From the NCBI GenBank assembly GCA_012031335.1, contig JAAUTT010000051.1, positions 1-12,161 of the forward strand: a DNA stretch of 12,161 nucleotides, written 5' to 3'. This stretch comes from Bacteroidales bacterium (GTDB lineage: Bacteria; Bacteroidota; Bacteroidia; Bacteroidales; JAAUTT01). Positions 8,996-12,161 of this stretch are shown piece after piece; the first letter of the stretch is position 1; each line of letters starts with the position of its first letter. Under the pieces are notes generated by a model that was given only the letters and a program-made list of their open reading frames with translations, did not search any database and was not told where the DNA came from. The position numbers and the translations under genes were made by a program.

Positions 8996-10356
8996 TCAAA
9001 ACCGGAGGGTCATAACAGTTTTTACCCCTGGTTCGGAATTTACCTGAATTGTGCCACGGTGCATATGAATAATCTGGCGGGACAGACTCAATCCTATACC
9101 TGTTCCCTGAGGTTTCGTAGTGAACATGGGTGTGAAAATCTGGTCGGCAATTTCGGCAGGTATTCCTGAACCGTTATCTTCGACCTGAATAATTACCTGT
9201 TCTCCCAGCTTAACGGCTGTGAGTCTCACATATGGATTCTCTCTGCAGTTAAGTGCTTCCACAGAATTTTTCACCAGATTTATCATTACCTGCTCGAGGA
9301 GTTTTTCGTCGGCCAGCAGCATCATATTTTCAGGAACAATTTCGTGTTCCCAGCGAATTTTATATTGTATAATCTGATCGCGCATAAGCACTTCGAGATT
9401 TGCGAATAGCTGTCGTAATTCCACCATCTCGAATACCGGTTGCGGAAGCCTTGTTAATTGCCTGTAGTTTTCGACAAAATTGGTTAATCCCTTACTCCTT
9501 TTGTGAATAGCATTCAAGGCGGTCATATAATCCTGACTGATAGTATTTCCACCCTCTCCTTCCCTACCATTTGTTTCGGCAAACTGGCGGATAATACTTG
9601 CTGAGGCTAATGTAATGGGACTTACAGAATTCATGATTTCATGGGTAAGTACACGTACCATTTTTGCATCGATTCGATTTCGGCATGTTCAAGTTCGGAG
9701 GTTACATCCTGAAAGATTACCAGCCGCAGAGAATCGTTACGTACTATGAACTCGGTAACTTTCACTGAAATATTGGCCACATTTTCACCATGCCTTACCT
9801 TGATGATATCGCTCTGACCTGTTTTTAAAGACTTTATAAATGTATAAAACCCAGTCCGGAAATTGTCGATAGTATGCATATCCAAAAATGGGCCCAGTTT
9901 GAGCATCTGCAGAAGTGCCTTATTCTGAAGTTTTACAACTCCTTCGGAATTATAAACCAGAATACCTGTAGGGATTTGCTGAAATGCACTTACAAAAAAA
10001 CTGTACTGAGCCTCACGCTCCTGCTGTATATCGCTATACTCATGAACAATAGCATTCATACTGTTATATAACTCCTGAAAGCTTTTCCCATAAGGCTTAC
10101 CTTCAAAATTCAAACTTGTATCCTTATTCCTGAAGGAAATGAAAAATCTGGCCAAATCCCGGTTTGTTCTCCCGACAAAATATATAAGATACCAGCATTC
10201 AAGTAAAATGAGTACAAAAAGATTAAAGCTGGTAACCTTAAGATTTCCATGAGAAAATGTCCATGTAAAGGCAAAAATGGTAATAGCCAGCAGAACTACC
10301 AGTGCTGCCACCACAACACCAAAACGTTTATAAACCATATTTTCTGATTTTTTCAT
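8996..10356 (-). CDS. Membrane-anchored PAS sensor histidine kinase, one frameshift
   Basis: Histidine kinase expected to phosphorylate the response regulator encoded just upstream. Reconstructed length is 453 residues. Two membrane helices at about 12-34 and 41-61 are joined by only a few residues, so there is no periplasmic sensor domain. A PAS-like domain follows at about 115-230 (FQQIPTGILVYNSEG, then LRLVIFQDVTSELEHAE). The phospho-accepting His is His239 in LTHEIMNS. The ATPase part has the N box (Asn360/Asn364, INLVKNSVEAL), the G1 box DNGSGIP at 394-400 and the G2 box GTGIGLS at 418-424. The frame breaks at the T5 run 9661-9665 (plus strand): one more base joins ESMQK to MVRVLTHE. The start at 10356 overlaps the regulator by 29 bases; Met7 at 10338 overlaps by 11. 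Either suggests translational coupling. The input is probably cytoplasmic or membrane-related. Confidence 0.92.
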
Positions 10357-11688
10357 AAAGTGTTGAACGGTTAATCCCCAGCTTTTGGGCTGTTAGGCTC
10401 ATATTTCCCCCGAAAGCATTCAGTGCAGCACGGATAATTTCTTTCTCGTTATCAAATAAATTAAAATTCGAGAATTCACGCCCCTTACTCTGCTGCATAT
10501 TGGATAAAATATCTGTGTCACCAATAATCTCCGAATCGCTTAGAATGAGCGCCTTTTCAACTTCATGCTGCAATTCCCTGATGTTACCGGGCCAATTATA
10601 TTTCGAAAGTTTATGGATGGCGCTTTCCGAAAAGTTTGCCGATCCTCTTTTGTATTTTTCTGCAAATTTATGGAGGAAAAAATCAGCCAGTAAAGGTATA
10701 TCTTCGATTCGTTGTCGTAATGGCGGTATTTCAACCTGCACGGTATTGATCCGGTAAAGCAGGTCTTCACGAAAACTTTTGTCTTGTACCATTTCACGAA
10801 GCGGCATATTCGTAGCAGAAATAAGTCTGAAATCGACTTTTACTTTTTGTACTGCACCAAGCCTGGTAACCTCCCTATTTTGAAGGACATTTAATATTTT
10901 GGGCTGGAGCTCAACCGGAAGATTACCTATTTCATCGAGAAAAAGAGTACCTCCCGAGGCTACTTCGATACACCCGGCTTATCCTGTCGGGCATCAGTAA
11001 AAGCACCTTTGGCATAACCAAAAATTTCACTTTCGAACAAACTTCCGCTGAGAGAGCCAAGATCTACCGAAACAAAAATTTCCTTACTCCTTGCCGATCG
11101 CTTATGGATTTCGCGAGCCAGAACTTCTTTGCCTGTGCCATTCTCGCCCAAAAGTAAAATATTGGCATCGGTACGCGCTACTTTGTCGACCATTTCCATC
11201 ACCCGAAGCATTGCAGGAGAAACACAACTGCAAATATCAAACTGAGTCGAGGTGGATTCAATCAAATGATCCTGCCGGTTTTGTAATTTCTTAATTTCCA
11301 TTTTCGATTGCCTCAATTGGCTGGCAGTTAAAATGGTGGACAATATTTTATCCTCATCCCACGATTTGTGAATAAAATCAGCCGCCCCTTCCTTAATGGC
11401 TTTTACAGCCAGTTCAATATCTCCATAAGCAGTAATCATAACTACAATGGCCTGAGGATCTATCTCAAGAATACGTTTTAACCAAAAGAGACCTTCGTTC
11501 CCGGTGGCTACACCTGCAGAAAAATTCATATCAAGAAGTATAATATCAAATATATCCTTCGACATGAATTCGGCTATGCGATTGGGGGTTTTTATGGTGG
11601 TAATACTTTCGTAATAAGGCTTAAGAAATAATTTAAGTGCTGTAAGTAATTCTTCGTTATCGTCGATAATTAGTAATTTGGGTTTCAT
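10328..11688 (-). CDS. NtrC-type sigma-54-dependent response regulator, one frameshift
   Basis: DNA-binding activator that opens sigma-54 promoters after phosphorylation by the partner kinase. Reconstructed length is 453 residues. The receiver domain (1-120) holds the acidic pocket Asp9/Asp10, phospho-acceptor Asp53, Thr86 and Lys108. The AAA+ domain holds Walker A GENGTGKE at 181-188, a GAFTDA version of the sigma-54 contact loop at 228-233 (instead of GAFTGA), Walker B TLFLDEIG and the EDLLYRIN segment. A Fis-type helix-turn-helix ends the protein (AQKLGINRSTLYEKIRKYG). ATG at 11688 (MKPKLLIIDDNE) is chosen over an upstream in-frame TTG at 11700. The frame breaks at C3 10973-10975 (plus strand): one more base gives KPGCIEVASGGTLFLDEIG. 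The receiver has KSW where many relatives have KPW. Targets are unknown; no convincing -24/-12 site was found in this window. Confidence 0.94.
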
Positions 11689-12089
11689 GAAAAATATCAA
11701 TTAGGTCTATAAACATACAAGATGTTTGGCACACGTGGAAATTTTTTTTAGAAGGATAGTATATCCAAATCGTAACATACATTCCTGGTTGGCAATTATC
11801 CTCTTGATTATTGAAGTTTCTTTATGATTTGTAAATAACCCCGTAAATTAAAAAAACAGAGCTTCCTATTCTCAATATTTTGGCAGTTTCTCTATAAACT
11901 TCCCTTGTTTTTATTTGTTATCACTATCTCCGAAAATGATAAGGAGATACTTGGCGTTTTAAGCGGAATATATAATTAAACAATGTCGCAATATCACCCT
12001 TTCAAAGTCATTTTTATACACCTGCATAATAAAGCATGTAAACTAAGTTTGTAACATAAAAATCAGTTAACCCTTTTAAAGGAAAAACT
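11689..12089. other. Divergent intergenic region between regulator and SRPBCC gene
   Basis: AT-rich gap with no supportable ORF or RNA gene. On the minus strand TATGTTTA (11710-11717) is seven of eight to the -7 element and lies 21 bases before the regulator start, a weak promoter candidate. A CACGTG palindrome sits at 11732-11737 inside a TTTGGCACACGTGG string. The promoter for the rightward gene is listed separately. Confidence 0.5.
12044..12051 (+). promoter_or_regulatory. Bacteroidota -7 promoter element for the SRPBCC gene
   Basis: TAAGTTTG matches TAnnTTTG exactly and lies 38 bases before the start codon at 12090. The -33 region has only a partial CTG at 12022-12024. An AAAGGA Shine-Dalgarno-like string follows, ending about seven bases before the ATG. 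Confidence 0.5.
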
Positions 12090-12161
12090 ATGATAGCAAC
12101 TAAAAAAGCCGTTATAACCGTTGAAGCAAATGTGAATGCTCCGGTAGAGAAAGTATGGGAT
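12090..12161 (+). CDS. SRPBCC / AHSA1-like domain protein, N-terminal 24 residues only
   Basis: Only the first 24 codons are inside the window. ITVEANVNAPVEKVWD strongly resembles the first strand and helix of the START/SRPBCC fold in the AHSA1-type group, small cytoplasmic proteins that bind hydrophobic ligands; members are usually about 140-160 residues. The start is supported by an AAAGGA just upstream and a TAAGTTTG promoter element. No function can be assigned from this fragment. Confidence 0.72.
   Translation, partial: MIATKKAVITVEANVNAPVEKVWD

Noticed and set aside
11725..11743. TTTGGCAC string resembling the -24 half of a sigma-54 promoter
   Set aside because: The -12 GC is missing at the required ten-base spacing; the bases there are AA.

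Overview
The window looks like chromosomal DNA from a member of the Bacteroidota, probably a free-living or gut-type Bacteroidales/Marinilabiliales relative. This is inferred from the giant 14-repeat propeller sensor typical of the phylum, the -7 promoter elements of the form TAnnTTTG before lepA and before the last gene, and the sparse Shine-Dalgarno sequences. Base composition looks like roughly 40% GC. No rRNA, tRNA, CRISPR array or transposase gene was seen.

Layout, left to right. A zinc-dependent alcohol dehydrogenase runs leftwards off the window (1-505, minus). A divergent gap follows. A very large sensor gene (898-4191, plus) encodes a signal peptide, 14 propeller repeats, a Y_Y_Y domain, one membrane helix, a coiled coil and then a methyl-accepting chemotaxis (MCP) signalling domain, in the place where the phylum's hybrid sensors normally carry a histidine kinase. 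Next come lepA (elongation factor 4, 4368-6155), a compact block of 21-bp tandem repeats bounded by two related hairpins (6171-6365), a PflX-like radical SAM gene (6385-7334) and a secreted GH5 family, subfamily 7-like beta-mannanase (7655-8967). Facing it on the minus strand is a two-gene unit of a sigma-54-dependent response regulator and its PAS histidine kinase (11688 down to 8996, overlapping reading frames). A divergent gap with a good promoter leads to the start of an SRPBCC/AHSA1-family gene cut by the right edge.

The most important property for any user is that every gene long enough to judge, except lepA, is broken by single-base frameshifts (ten in total, five of them in the sensor gene). 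Each can be placed in or beside a mononucleotide run, and each is fully repaired by adding or removing one base, with conserved protein sequence continuing straight across the break. That pattern points to homopolymer sequencing or assembly error rather than decay, so genes are given here as full-length reconstructed CDSs.

The genes do not form one obvious pathway. The kinase and regulator form a clear two-component pair. The sensor-MCP protein implies that the organism has a CheA/CheW-type system elsewhere. The most unusual item is the propeller/Y_Y_Y-MCP fusion. The repeat block between lepA and the radical SAM gene comes second.
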